Part shown: in pieces, positions 54,924-64,000 of the stretch
How the letters are laid out: each line of letters opens with the position of its first letter
Numbering within the stretch: position 1 is the first letter of the stretch
Source: Mesostigma viride
Taxonomy: Eukaryota > Streptophyta > Mesostigmatophyceae > Mesostigmatales > Mesostigmataceae
Direction: 5' to 3'
DNA: 64,000 nucleotides
Assembly: GCA_009746045.1 (NCBI GenBank)
Contig: RPFO01001845.1
Location: 1 to 64,000 of the forward strand
Translations under genes and position numbers: made by a program
The notes under the pieces: model-generated
The model's input: the letters and a program-made list of their open reading frames with translations, nothing else
Told to the model about the DNA's origin: nothing
Databases searched by the model: none

Positions 54924-55351
54924 CAAGCGCGGCGTCCCCAATAGAACAGTCATGCAATATGAATAATCATTAGTATCAACGATGCGTTCATGCAGGCGTG
55001 AACTGTGAAATACAACAAGCATGCAACAACGACTCCAGCACACTTAGTAAATACTGCTCATAATATCTGTGGCACATGCAACATGGTTAAAACACACATG
55101 GATGACCTGTATGGCTGCACATGAACTGTCCACCTAGAGAAGACTAGAAATTCAGCATGATATCAAGAGCCATCCACACAAATATATGTCTTACCGCAGC
55201 TTAGGGCTTCTTCGGGTTGAGTTGGCGAATCGAGCTTGTTGAGCCCTGCTCGAAGTAATGCTCAAATGCGATGCCCAGGCCCGCCAGCACATCATCAAAT
55301 GTGATTAGTTTCACAGGTGGTCCGAAGAGTTCCAAACGTGGTTGCTAATTT
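54924..55351. other. No recognisable feature
   Basis: No long frame or repeat. A TTTATGTA-type AT-rich stretch lies around 55080, without support for a promoter call. Confidence 0.4.
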
Positions 55352-55825
55352 TCAGGCAGTGCCTGAAGGCCGCCTCGAAAGTGAAACGCGAAAGTGAAAA
55401 GGGGTCACAAACCCTATGTTCATATCCTTGACTCCCCCGTCGAGAACGAACCGAAAACCAGCGCCATGAACGAACTTGTGACGAGTAGATGACGACATCG
55501 TGGTTATGGCGTCGTACCCCCCCTGGTGCAGCTGCTGCTTTATCGCCGCCTTCCTGTCCTCTTGCTTCCGCCCGGGCGAAAACCAGGCGCTTCGCAATGC
55601 CTGGAGATGTGATATTCTAATGGGCTTCATGCACTCGTGGCCGCACTTACAGTCGAACGTCTCGTCGGTCACTAGGCTGCCGGCATGGGTGCTGCCGCTT
55701 AGCACTATGGCTGCGAACTTGCGCTTCCCATGGTGTCCCATCACCATGATAGCGAAAGCCAGGAAGCAGATAGCCACGATTATGTCCCAGCAAAGCCATA
55801 GCACACCTTCCGTTTCGACCGCCAT
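55352..55825 (-). CDS. Hypothetical 157-residue protein, CxC...C motif
   Basis: From ATG 55825 (MAVETEGVLWLCWD) to a stop at 55352. A hydrophobic segment of about 20 residues (IIVAICFLAFAIMVMG) could be a signal anchor. Then come FDCKCGHECMKP and a basic helical part (RSAWFSPGRKQEDRKAAIKQQL). The CxCxxxC followed by L--R--WF pattern recalls short Cys motifs in some uncharacterised transposon proteins, but I cannot place it in a family. Its first 40 bases lie inside the palindrome arm, so a mirrored, non-continuing copy of the start (MAVETEGVLWLCWDD) exists at 56359 on the plus strand. The intact frame could be chance or a single exon. Confidence 0.35.
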   Translation of the reverse strand: MAVETEGVLWLCWDIIVAICFLAFAIMVMGHHGKRKFAAIVLSGSTHAGSLVTDETFDCKCGHECMKPIRISHLQALRSAWFSPGRKQEDRKAAIKQQLHQGGYDAITTMSSSTRHKFVHGAGFRFVLDGGVKDMNIGFVTPFHFRVSLSRRPSGTA

Positions 55826-56399
55826 GTCGGCCACTAGTCCGGATAGCTCAATGTGCACCTGACCTTGACACTAATCGCACAAACAGCCACAATTTTGCAA
55901 GCAAGAAGACATGGCTACCTCGGCATTTCATGAAATGTACTTCGTGAAATGCATTTCGTGAAATGTACTAAGGAACGTGATTGGCCGGCGTTCGCTCGCC
56001 AAATCTCGCAAAATGTACTAAGGCACGTGATTGGTCCCGCAAAATGTACTAAGGAACGTGATTGGCCGGCGAAGATTCTGTAGGGAATTTTAATTGCAGC
56101 AAACAGAATCTTCGCCGGCCAATCACGTTCCTTAGTACATTTTGCGGGACCAATCACGTGCCTTAGTACATTTTGCGAGATTTGGCGAGCGAACGCCGGC
56201 CAATCACGTTCCTTAGTACATTTCACGAAATGCATTTCACGAAGTACATTTCATGAAATGCCGAGGTAGCCATGTCTTCTTGCTTGCAAAATTGTGGCTG
56301 TTTGTGCGATTAGTGTCAAGGTCAGGTGCACATTGAGCTATCCGGACTAGTGGCCGACATGGCGGTCGAAACGGAAGGTGTGCTATGGCTTTGCTGGGA
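55785..56399. repeat. Near-perfect 296-bp-arm palindrome
   Basis: 55785-56080 and 56104-56399 are reverse complements with no mismatch noticed; the 23-bp spacer is AT-rich. Each arm carries three copies of ATGTACTAAGG(A/C)ACGTGATTGG, which combines a CCAAT box (as ATTGG) with an ACGTG/CACGTG core. It also carries stacked ATTTC(A/G)TGAAAT motifs that are palindromic themselves. The structure could extrude as a cruciform or be transcribed as a long hairpin. Divergent frames start in both arms. Confidence 0.92.
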
Positions 56400-57596
56400 T
56401 GATTATCATCGTAGTACATCATATGTATTACAGTACATTTCACGAAGTACATTTCATGGAGGCAGAGGGAAAGTTCCTGTTCATGGTGAGTCGGGGTTAG
56501 CAATCACGGCAATGTCGATACATGTACTTGCAGTATATACAAATGCCATAATGTCCTTAGATGCAGCATGAATGTCTATTGTTCGGATTTCTTTTATCAC
56601 GATGCTTAGGATGCCTTCCGACAGAAATCTGCTGCGCTACAGGTCGGGAATACCTGAACTTGATATGCGTGGCCAGTGGCCATGGCAGCCGGGGTCGGTA
56701 AGAATTAACTTCGATAGCCATGAATAATGCGGAAAGTGAACGTTGTCCACCCGCTGCACAGGGAAAATGGCTGCACAGGAACGGCCTGACGTGATACTGT
56801 CGCAAAGCAGTTCTCATAAGCCGACAATTACACATTCGACTTATGATCGATAATCGGCGCAGGCCTTCGACATTCAAGCGCGCATCGAAACGTCGTGAGG
56901 ATTTCGGACATTTAGATGAAGTTGGATTGTTTTCGGCCCTCGTATTTGCCATGATCTTGGCCATCCAATCTTTTTGCTTCGTGCACAGTTTGCGTTTGCA
57001 GTTAAGCGTAGGTACATGACAAGCTTGCGTTTGCGTTTGCGTTTGCGTTTGCCTTTGCCTTTGCCTTTGCGTATACATTTGCATGTGCGCTTGCGTTGCC
57101 GTTTGCTTATGCGTCCCAATGTATGTCTGGCTTTGGGCAATTCTATTTCCTTGTCGTTGGGATATGAGTGGGTGCTGGCGGTGGTGTTACTGTCGGCAGG
57201 TAGAGTGGCAGTGGCTTCAACTTCTGTTGCTTTTTCATTGCATTTGCATTTTCATTGGGTCTCTGTAGTTAACAACTGCTTTAAATATCTTTGTTAATAG
57301 CCGGCTTCAGCTGTAATTTCGATTGCATGTTGCTTTTGAATTGCATTCGCACTGGGCACATGCAGTGGGCATTAGGCATTGGTAGTGCAATTACACATGC
57401 AGTCACACTTGCAATTGCAATGAAGTTGAAATTGAAGCTGCAGCTAAAATTTGCTACGTGCCTACTGGTACAGTCGCATGTGCAGTCAACTTTGTGCTTG
57501 TTTATTATTATTATTTCTTCTTCTTATAATTTCTTCTTATTATTATTATAATTTCTTCTTGCTTTTCGTAATGTGTGGTGGTTAGAATGGTGATGG
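56400..57596. other. No clear gene; GCGTTT/CCTTTG hexamers at about 57025-57105
   Basis: A short degenerate array of TTGCGT/TTGCCT hexamers lies at about 57025-57105. The surrounding frames show no recognisable domain. A second partial ATTTCACGAAGTACATTTCATG copy at 56440-56460 resembles the palindrome motif. Confidence 0.5.
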
Positions 57597-57750
57597 CAGG
57601 GGCAGGAGCAGGGGCAGGGGCAGGGGCAGGGGCAGGGGCAGGGGCAGGGGCAGGGGCAGGGGCAGGGGCAGGGGCAGGGGCAGGGGCAGGGGCAGGGGCA
57701 GGGGCAGGGGCAGGGGTAGGGGCAGGGGCAGGGGCAGGGGCAGGGGCATC
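57597..57750. repeat. (GGGGCA)n hexanucleotide array
   Basis: About 25 units, almost uninterrupted. G-runs every six bases on the plus strand could form G-quadruplexes. Confidence 0.95.
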
Positions 57751-58019
57751 ATGAGTTGCTTTCGGCCTGGCATGTGCACCAGAACTGGCATATGTGCTCG
57801 CAATGCAGCTTGCTACTCTTGTTCCTTTTGTTTGCCTTTTCTTTTGTTTGGGAACTGTTCGTGCAGGGGGGTGGGATGAGGCCGCGAGTCTCTGGGCAGG
57901 GGCATTGACGTGGGTAGGTGTGTGTCTGGGCTAAGTCTGCAATTGTCGCTGCTGTGCTGTACTTCTGGCTGTGGCTTACGGTGCATTTGTGGCTTGGAGT
58001 AGGGGTGAGGCTAGGGTGG

Positions 58020-58825
58020 GCGCAGGCGCGGGCGTGGGCGTGGGCGTGGGCGTGAGCGTGGGCATGGGCGTGGGCGTGGGCGTGGGCGTGGGCGTGGGTG
58101 TGGGCGTGGGCGTGGGCGTGGGCGTGGGCGTGGGCGTGGGCGTGGGCATGGGCGTGGGCGTGGGCGTGGGCGTGGGCGTGGGCGTAGGCGTGGGCGTGGG
58201 CGTGGGCGTGGGCGTGGGCGTGGGCGTGGGCGTGGGCGTGGGCGTGGGCGTGGGTGTGGGCGTGGGCGTGGGCGTGGGTGTGGGCGTGGGCGTGGGCGTG
58301 GGCGTGGGCGTGGGCGTGGGCGTGGGTGTGGGCGTGGGCGTGGGCGTGGGCGTGGGCGTGGGCGTGGGCGTGGGCGTGGGCGTGGGCGTGGGCGTGGGCG
58401 TGGGCGTGGGCGTGGGCGTGGGCGTGGGCGTGGGCGTGGGCGTGGGCGTGGGCGTGGGCGTGGGCGTGGGCGTGGGCGTGGGCGTGGGCGTGGGCGTGGG
58501 CGTGGGCGTGGGCGTGGGCGTGGGCATGCGCGTGCGCGTGGGCGTGGGCGTGGGAGTGGGCGTTGGAGTGGGCGTGGGCGTGGGCGTGAGCGTGGGCGTG
58601 GGCGTGGGCGTGGGCGTGGGCGTGGGCGTGGGCGTGGGCGTGGGCGTGGGCGTGGGCGTGGGCGTGGGCGTGGGCGTGGGCGTGGGCGTGGGCGTGGGCG
58701 TGGGCGTGGGCGTGGGCGTGGGCGTGGGCGTGGGCGTGGGCGTGGGCGTGGGCGTGGGCGTGGGCGTGGGCGTGGGCGTGGGCGTGGGCGTGGGCGTGGG
58801 CGTGGCGTGGGCGTTGGCGTGGGTA
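58020..58825. repeat. (GGGCGT)n hexanucleotide array
   Basis: About 130 units with rare GGGCAT or GGGTGT variants. The 479-codon plus-strand frame is a Gly-Val repeat artefact; the minus strand gives Pro-Thr. Confidence 0.95.
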
Positions 58826-58919
58826 GGTGTGTGTCTCAGCTACGTCTGCTATTGTTGCAGCTGCGCTCTACTTCTGGCTGTGGCTTTGGGTATAATTGTG
58901 GCTTGGAGTAGGGGTGAGG

Positions 58920-59265
58920 CTAGGGTGGGCGTGGGCGTGGGCGTGGGCGTGGGCGTGGGCGTGGGCGTGGGCGTGGGCGTGGGCGTGGGCGTGGGCGTGG
59001 GCGTGGGCGTGGGCGTGGGCGTGGGCGTGGGCGTGGGCGTGGGCGTGGGCGTGGGCGTGGGCGTGGGCGTGGGTGGGAATGGGCGGATGCGGGGGCAGGG
59101 GCATGGGCATGGGCGTGGGCGGGGGCGGGGCGGGGCGGGGGCGGGGGCGGGGGCGGGGGCGGGGGCGGGGGGCGGGGGCGGGGGCGGGGGCGGGGGCGGG
59201 GGGGGGGGCGGGGGCGGGGGCGGGGGCGGGGGCGGGGGCGGGGGCGGGGCGGGGGCATGGGCGTG
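58920..59265. repeat. (GGGCGT)n then (GGGGGC)n arrays
   Basis: GGGCGT units to about 59075, then after a short variable region GGGGGC units to about 59260. The sequence TAGGGGTGAGGCTAGGGTGGGC precedes this array and a near-copy precedes the 58020 array, so the block appears duplicated. Confidence 0.93.
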
Positions 59266-60116
59266 TGCATGGGCGTTGGGGGGTCAGGGGGGCTGGGGTT
59301 GGGTTTGGGTGGGTGGGTCATTGGTGCAATGTTTGGAGTTGGGGCTTGTGTGTGTGTGGGGGGGGGGGGCATGGGGATTGCCATGCGCGTGCACGTGGGC
59401 GTCCGCGTGATCCTCTGTTCGTGTACATGTTCATGCATGTGCCATGACGGCACAATGCATGTCAGATTCGTGACTTTATCGTGTGTTCCCTAGTTGCAAG
59501 TATTACTGCTAAAATTCATTGCAGCATTCCATTCCTTGCATAATGCTTGATTGCTTGCATCAGTTCATTCTATACTTCGATCATGACCTGAAGTGCTTAA
59601 GTATTACCAGACTCTCGCGCAGTGTCAGAATGTCCAATTTTTAGCACACATGCATGTTTGCACACCAAAGCCCTCATTCCCATGTTGATAAGGCTAAGTA
59701 AAACATTTTTTTTTTTGTGCGGTGATCCACGAAATGCAGCTGTGAATGGCTCTAGGAGGTCACCAATGGTGGCCAGACCTGTTATTGAGCATTGGGAGAC
59801 GTTACAGGGGCATCAATCACAGTTACACTTAGTTCAGATGTAGTTCAATTTAGTACATTATAGTATAAATGTAGTAGAAAATAGTACAACCTAGTATATT
59901 GTAGCATATACTAGTTCAACTACCTCCAGATGAGATCCAGGGGCTATGGGGACACTTTTTATGCAAAACTGAACTTGAAACAAGCAAAAAACAAGAAACT
60001 TGGAAAAAATAAAAATGTACTTGTGCTGGAGTACATTCTTAACGGCTGGCAGGGGTTCGGACGAGGATAAATGTTGTCTCCGTCAATGGTATGACCAACC
60101 CATCTCGACAGTCGAC
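59266..60116. other. No gene; short TAGTA-rich stretch
   Basis: 59845-59925 is rich in TAGTA/TAGTTCA words. No recognisable coding sequence. GC content rises sharply at the gene that follows. Confidence 0.5.
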
Positions 60117-60305
60117 ATGGAGGACCAGATGAACGTCGAGAGGTGGAAAGAGGAGGTCCGAAGGGCCACGGCCGAGTACATCCAGATCGACGACGCGCTC
60201 AAGCAGGCGGCCAAGGACACGATGCCTCTCCGCAAGAGGAAGAAGGAGCTGTCCTCCCTGATCCTCGAAAAGCTCGTGGGCGCCAAGGTGGACGCGTGCA
60301 ACATC
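60117..60305 (+). pseudogene. Small giant-virus-like gene, cut by element A3
   Basis: From ATG 60117 the frame reads MEDQMNVERWKEEVRRATAE and about 43 further residues of charged helix (ALKQAAKDTMPLRKRKKELS ... LEKLVGAKVDACNI). The family A LTR begins at 60306. The LRKRKKEL--LILE------VDACNI arrangement resembles a short, uncharacterised helical protein family common in nucleocytoplasmic large DNA viruses (I recall a DUF5760-type family). This is a recollection, not a search result. The segment is GC-rich and has a clean start, unlike its AT-rich left flank. The missing half should lie beyond the right edge of the window, after A3. A host coiled-coil protein is the alternative. Confidence 0.45.
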
Positions 60306-60922
60306 AGTTGTGAGGGTAAGAATGCCACGAATTCCGCCATGGTTCTTGCAGGAAGTTGCCTTTATTAACAATCAGGAAACACAGACGTAAGTCACGTCAC
60401 TTCCAAGACTGCACGCAGCACAGACGACAGGGTCGCAGTGCCAAGAGAACGTGCACGCAAGAACTAGCGTCCCGGTGTGACCAAGTCACTCATATAGCTT
60501 ACTAGGGACGCGTCCAAGTATTCAGCTGCACTGTCACAGCTGAACTGTCAATCAATTGATTACACAGACTCTGGCACGCCTTTGGCGCGCAGATCTATCA
60601 ATTGTCCATACGGCTAGTCCTGTGGACCTATCCGTACACTAGTCAGCATCAATTGTCTCATAGGTCCTGGCGCGCTACAGTGCGCCTACCTATCAATTGA
60701 CCATCAAGTCCTGTACAAGTCCTGTCAACGTCCTGCGGACTATCAAAGTGACACTTGTACATCCTGTGTCCGTACGCGCCCACAGTGGCGCGCCGGGTAC
60801 TGTCGGCACAGCCTAGGAAACGTCATAACTTTTACGTTCCTTAACCAAATGAGGCGTTCAAGGTGCCGTTGGAAAGAGCGTAACAATCTCTATCCATCTA
60901 ACGTAAATCCTTTACGTTAACT
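60306..60922 (-). repeat. Family A LTR of A3
   Basis: 617 bp, same ends (AGTTGTGAGG ... ACGTTAACT on plus), essentially identical to the A1 LTRs. Confidence 0.92.
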
Positions 60923-61570
60923 CCAATCCCTTCTTTTCTTTAGGGGTCACATCCCCTGCCAGGGACCCTTGAAGTAGCTTGAAATGTCCTTCACTCCAGC
61001 TTGAAGCTTGAACAGATGTCTTTAATGGCCAATGCCATTCCCCCAGCCCTTTCTTTTAAGGAACTGGAAAAGAAACAGATCTGCCACAGGGAAAACCATT
61101 TCATGAGAAATGGAGAAAACCTATGGAAGTGGCATTACAGAGTACCACCAGATATTAGAAGCACACAAAATTAAATACATACAGGTTAATTCTATGAGGT
61201 CTTCTCCAGGAATTAATCCCATCACCTCGGTAGAGCCTCCAGTACAATGACCTTCTGGCGGTGAGTTACATTAATCCCAGATACTAATCCCATAAAACCC
61301 AGTACATATTCAATATAAGTACAATAAATCCATGACAATTAAAATACCACTTGACAAAGTAAGGCGTATTACAATAGTTTGCCTGTCATTCTCTCAACAG
61401 GGGTCTATTGGCGCCCGTCTTACGGCGCCCGTCTACTTGCCAGATGGTAAACTGCCACAGCAAACAAATGACAAAATGAAACACATAGGCAACAATTAAA
61501 TCCTGCCCTGGGGAACTAGGGAAGTCTGAACAGGCAAACACCTGAACAGGCCAGCTTGTAGAAACATAAT

Positions 61571-61592
61571 ACCAGGGAATCGAACCCCGCCC
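61571..61592 (-). ncRNA. tRNA-like T-arm in A3 3'UTR
   Basis: The same 22 bases at the same distance from the pol stop as in A1. Confidence 0.55.
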
Positions 61593-61871
61593 TATAAACC
61601 CCAGAATAAAGGTTCCCAGACCATTGTGAGAAGTATGTACAAATATACATTTCTTTTAAAATAGAATACATGGTCTGTAATGGACCTGTCAACCTTGTGT
61701 AGTCAACAGCATGAACCCCAGCCAAAACCTGGCTGTATCCTGATTAAAATCAGAGTGAGTGTACCATGGTCCATGAGCCTTAGTACAGACTAAAATACAG
61801 GTATTATGCCAGTCACAATGCTGACACTACCACACAATCTGCTCTCCAATGCCCTATAACCATGCACCAGC

Positions 61872-64000
61872 TTAGACAGCTTGCTGAGATGGGTCCATCA
61901 GAGACTGAAGAACCTTGTATTGCACTGCTGCCTTCTGCACTAGCTTGGTCAAAGCATCAGCAGGATTGTCAACCCCAGGGATATGCTCAATATTGGCCAA
62001 GGAGGACAACTCCTTAAGAAGGAGATAATCCAAGTCCCTACTTCTGGCCATCTGCCTGTGCACAAACTGCACCATCCCCATGGAGTCTGTTTTTAGAAGA
62101 GTGGTAACCTGAAGTGGCCAAGGAGTGTTAGAAGTCATCTGATGAAGCAACTCCTTCAGATAAAGGCTTGTGTGAATGCCTTCACAAATAGCCCTGCATT
62201 CTGCCACATCACTGCTGACAGCCACCCGTTTGTGCAGGCGACTAAACCAGCTCACCAAACTCCCCAGGCCTTCCTGTCTGAGCACAAAGAGCCCTGCAGC
62301 CCTGCCCCTGACCTTGGAGACCTGCCTGCTGTCCATTGAGCTATCCACATACAGCTCCATGCAAATGGGTTGTGATAAATCCACTGCAGACAACAGAATG
62401 CCAGATGAAGCCCTGACCTGATCAGCCACCTTGGCAGACCCTAGCTCCACCAGCATGTCATCAGGCAACCTGGCTATGACCATAAGGTCTGGCCTGGAAA
62501 TGCCTGCCACCCAAGCAACCATGCCCCTCACCATGGGACACAGTGCCTGTGTGATGGTTGGAGGAAGCTTGCTAATGAGGGTCTCTTGATAGTCATTGCC
62601 CCCCACCAGCAGCATACGCCACTCCCCTCCCTTCTTCACCAGTGTGGCCTCCATGCCCACAAACAGCAGAGGCTCATTCTCCACCTGCCATTGCTCCCTA
62701 CCCAGAGGAAACTTGGACTTAATGATGGAGATCAGCTCCTTAAGCCACGACGTGGGAGCTATCAGATGTAGGTCATCCCCGTGCAGCGAAGCATACACTG
62801 GCAGGCCTTCCCATTGCCCCAGAAACAGACAGGGGTCTACAGGAGAGACCTTCAAGTTGCAATGCTCCTTCAGGAAACGGTTGAGAGTCTCCCTCCAGAT
62901 TATTGGACTTGACCTCAGGCCCTCCAGGCCCTTGAGGATTTTAAGGAACTCCGTGTGGATGTCCCTTTTCCATACAGCAGGCACCCTAACATAGAAAGGC
63001 GTCTTGCCCTCCCACTTTTCCTGTGCCACATCTGCATCACCCTCCAGAAATGCCCTCTTGAAGTCTATCACCACTGAGCCATAGTCCAAGCCCTTGTTGA
63101 GAAGGCCTAGAAAGACACACAGCAGCAGCCTCCAAGTATCATGCAGCATGCCAGGGGTATACAACTCCTCAGCAGTGCACTCACCAGTACCCTTGAACTC
63201 ATTCAGCACTGGCCTGACATGTGGTACCTTGACCCCGTCCACCTCCTTCATCTTGATGACAAACTTGAGCTTGAGTAGACGTCGTGCAGGAGGCAGGTCA
63301 TTGACAGGTTCCACGCATTTCTTGGAGATCCAATCCTCCCCAGATTTAATGAGACCCAGTGTGACCTGGGGACACATAATGGGAGAGGACATGAGCTTCA
63401 CCAGGCCTTGGTAGTTGATAGGGCTGTGTCCAGCAAGTGAGTGAGGACCAATGCCCAAACTGCTTGGATGACTAGCAGCTGGCAGTATGAGGTCATCAAC
63501 CAAGGGCTCCTGCCCCTGGCACACTTGCACACGCTTAACCGTCCTGGTTACTGCACGTGATAGGTGAGTGGTCCTGAAATTAATCAGTGGGACCTGACCA
63601 GCCCCTTCCTTAGTCAGGAGAGAGGACGTGATCACTACCCCATCCTGGCATAGGAAATTCTGCCCCAGAAGAGCAGGTCCTTGATAGCCCTCCAAGACAC
63701 AAAAAGCAGTGTCCTGTCCAAGGATAGGAATGAATACCTCACCCAGTACCTTCACGTGTACCCCGCCACTGAAGTCAGACACAAACTGATAGCTGGGTTC
63801 AGACATGCTGTACCCTGCTGCAGCCCTGGTCCCAATAATGGAGACCTGAGAATTAGTGTCTACCTCTAAGGCAGTGTCCAGCCCCAGATTGCCATGCCAC
63901 CTGAGCTTGGCTACCTTGGGCTGCTTCTTGGCCCTTTGTAGAGCCCCAATCAATCCAGCCAAACTTGTCCCCCTGGGCTTGGTTAGTGCCTTGGGCTTGA
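61872..64000 (-). CDS. Family A pol of A3, C-terminal part
   Basis: Continuous frame from the window edge to the stop at 61872. It covers the end of the integrase-protease linker (starting within the residues equivalent to A1 ~450), the retropepsin-like domain with DTN, RT with HGDD and RNase H with ADALTK. No frameshift is seen, so this copy may encode a full pol. The N-terminal part lies outside the window. Confidence 0.9.
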   Translation of the reverse strand, partial: KPKALTKPRGTSLAGLIGALQRAKKQPKVAKLRWHGNLGLDTALEVDTNSQVSIIGTRAAAGYSMSEPSYQFVSDFSGGVHVKVLGEVFIPILGQDTAFCVLEGYQGPALLGQNFLCQDGVVITSSLLTKEGAGQVPLINFRTTHLSRAVTRTVKRVQVCQGQEPLVDDLILPAASHPSSLGIGPHSLAGHSPINYQGLVKLMSSPIMCPQVTLGLIKSGEDWISKKCVEPVNDLPPARRLLKLKFVIKMKEVDGVKVPHVRPVLNEFKGTGECTAEELYTPGMLHDTWRLLLCVFLGLLNKGLDYGSVVIDFKRAFLEGDADVAQEKWEGKTPFYVRVPAVWKRDIHTEFLKILKGLEGLRSSPIIWRETLNRFLKEHCNLKVSPVDPCLFLGQWEGLPVYASLHGDDLHLIAPTSWLKELISIIKSKFPLGREQWQVENEPLLFVGMEATLVKKGGEWRMLLVGGNDYQETLISKLPPTITQALCPMVRGMVAWVAGISRPDLMVIARLPDDMLVELGSAKVADQVRASSGILLSAVDLSQPICMELYVDSSMDSRQVSKVRGRAAGLFVLRQEGLGSLVSWFSRLHKRVAVSSDVAECRAICEGIHTSLYLKELLHQMTSNTPWPLQVTTLLKTDSMGMVQFVHRQMARSRDLDYLLLKELSSLANIEHIPGVDNPADALTKLVQKAAVQYKVLQSLMDPSQQAV

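Larger units (their letters stand above)
60306..64000 (-). mobile_element. Family A element A3 (runs off the window)
   Basis: 3' half of a family A element on the minus strand: LTR, polypurine tract, 3'UTR and pol up to the integrase-protease linker. Sequence is almost identical to A1, with few differences noticed. The left flank is ACATC, so the same five bases are expected after its other LTR. Confidence 0.92.

Noticed and set aside
57971-59410. 479-codon Gly-Val frame
   Set aside because: Translation of (GGGCGT)n. The opposite strand is equally open as Pro-Thr.

Overview
This window looks like nuclear DNA of a eukaryote, most probably a unicellular alga or another protist. It has GT-AG introns, Ty1/copia and hAT elements, long microsatellites and a PHD-finger remnant, and no bacterial-style operons or ribosome binding sites. 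I cannot name the species. Base composition is roughly balanced, with GC-rich islands at 19 kb, 54 kb, 58-59 kb and 60.1-60.3 kb. Almost nothing here is an ordinary host gene; most of the window is transposons, their debris and simple repeats.

Layout. 0-2.7 kb holds a frameshifted PHD-finger remnant between short direct repeats. 2.7-18.1 kb is a large, unequal palindrome. Its arms carry TGAG/CACT and GAGG/CCCT microsatellites, a minisatellite, a small TIR element and two inverted copies of a broken OTU-type cysteine protease gene. Its loop holds two TIR or foldback elements and a CA-rich microsatellite. The right arm was later hit by a truncated hAT element (8-bp target duplication) and by a 220-bp insert. 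18.35-20.3 kb is a partly deleted tandem duplication.

21.36-43.49 kb is a retrotransposon cluster. A 695-bp-LTR family (B) forms a rearranged, largely palindromic composite whose outer LTRs are flanked by the same 5 bp (CATGT). A complete 7,839-bp element of a second family (A, 617-bp LTRs, GCATT duplication) sits inside one B LTR. A 409-bp solo LTR of a third family (C, TTGGG duplication) interrupts one B pol. A second A copy, truncated and frameshifted, lies at 44.66-51.67 kb. A third A copy runs off the right edge from 60.31 kb and has inserted into a small gene that resembles proteins of giant (NCLDV) viruses. Between them lie a 160-177-bp satellite, a hypothetical gene with a possible Tudor-like C-terminus, a 296-bp-arm palindrome and hexanucleotide arrays.

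Families A and B are the most interesting content. Both have the layout LTR - ORF1 - gag - UGA - pol - 3'UTR - polypurine tract - LTR. In pol, integrase comes first, then a retropepsin-like domain, then RT and RNase H. That is not the Ty1/copia order (PR-INT-RT-RH) nor the Ty3 order (PR-RT-RH-INT) as I know them. Both families share a same-frame UGA followed by CU between gag and pol, a D-T-N protease motif, an HGDD reverse-transcriptase motif, AGTT...AACT LTR ends, a tRNA-like T-arm in the 3'UTR and an extra ORF before gag. I read these as marks of one unusual copia-related lineage.
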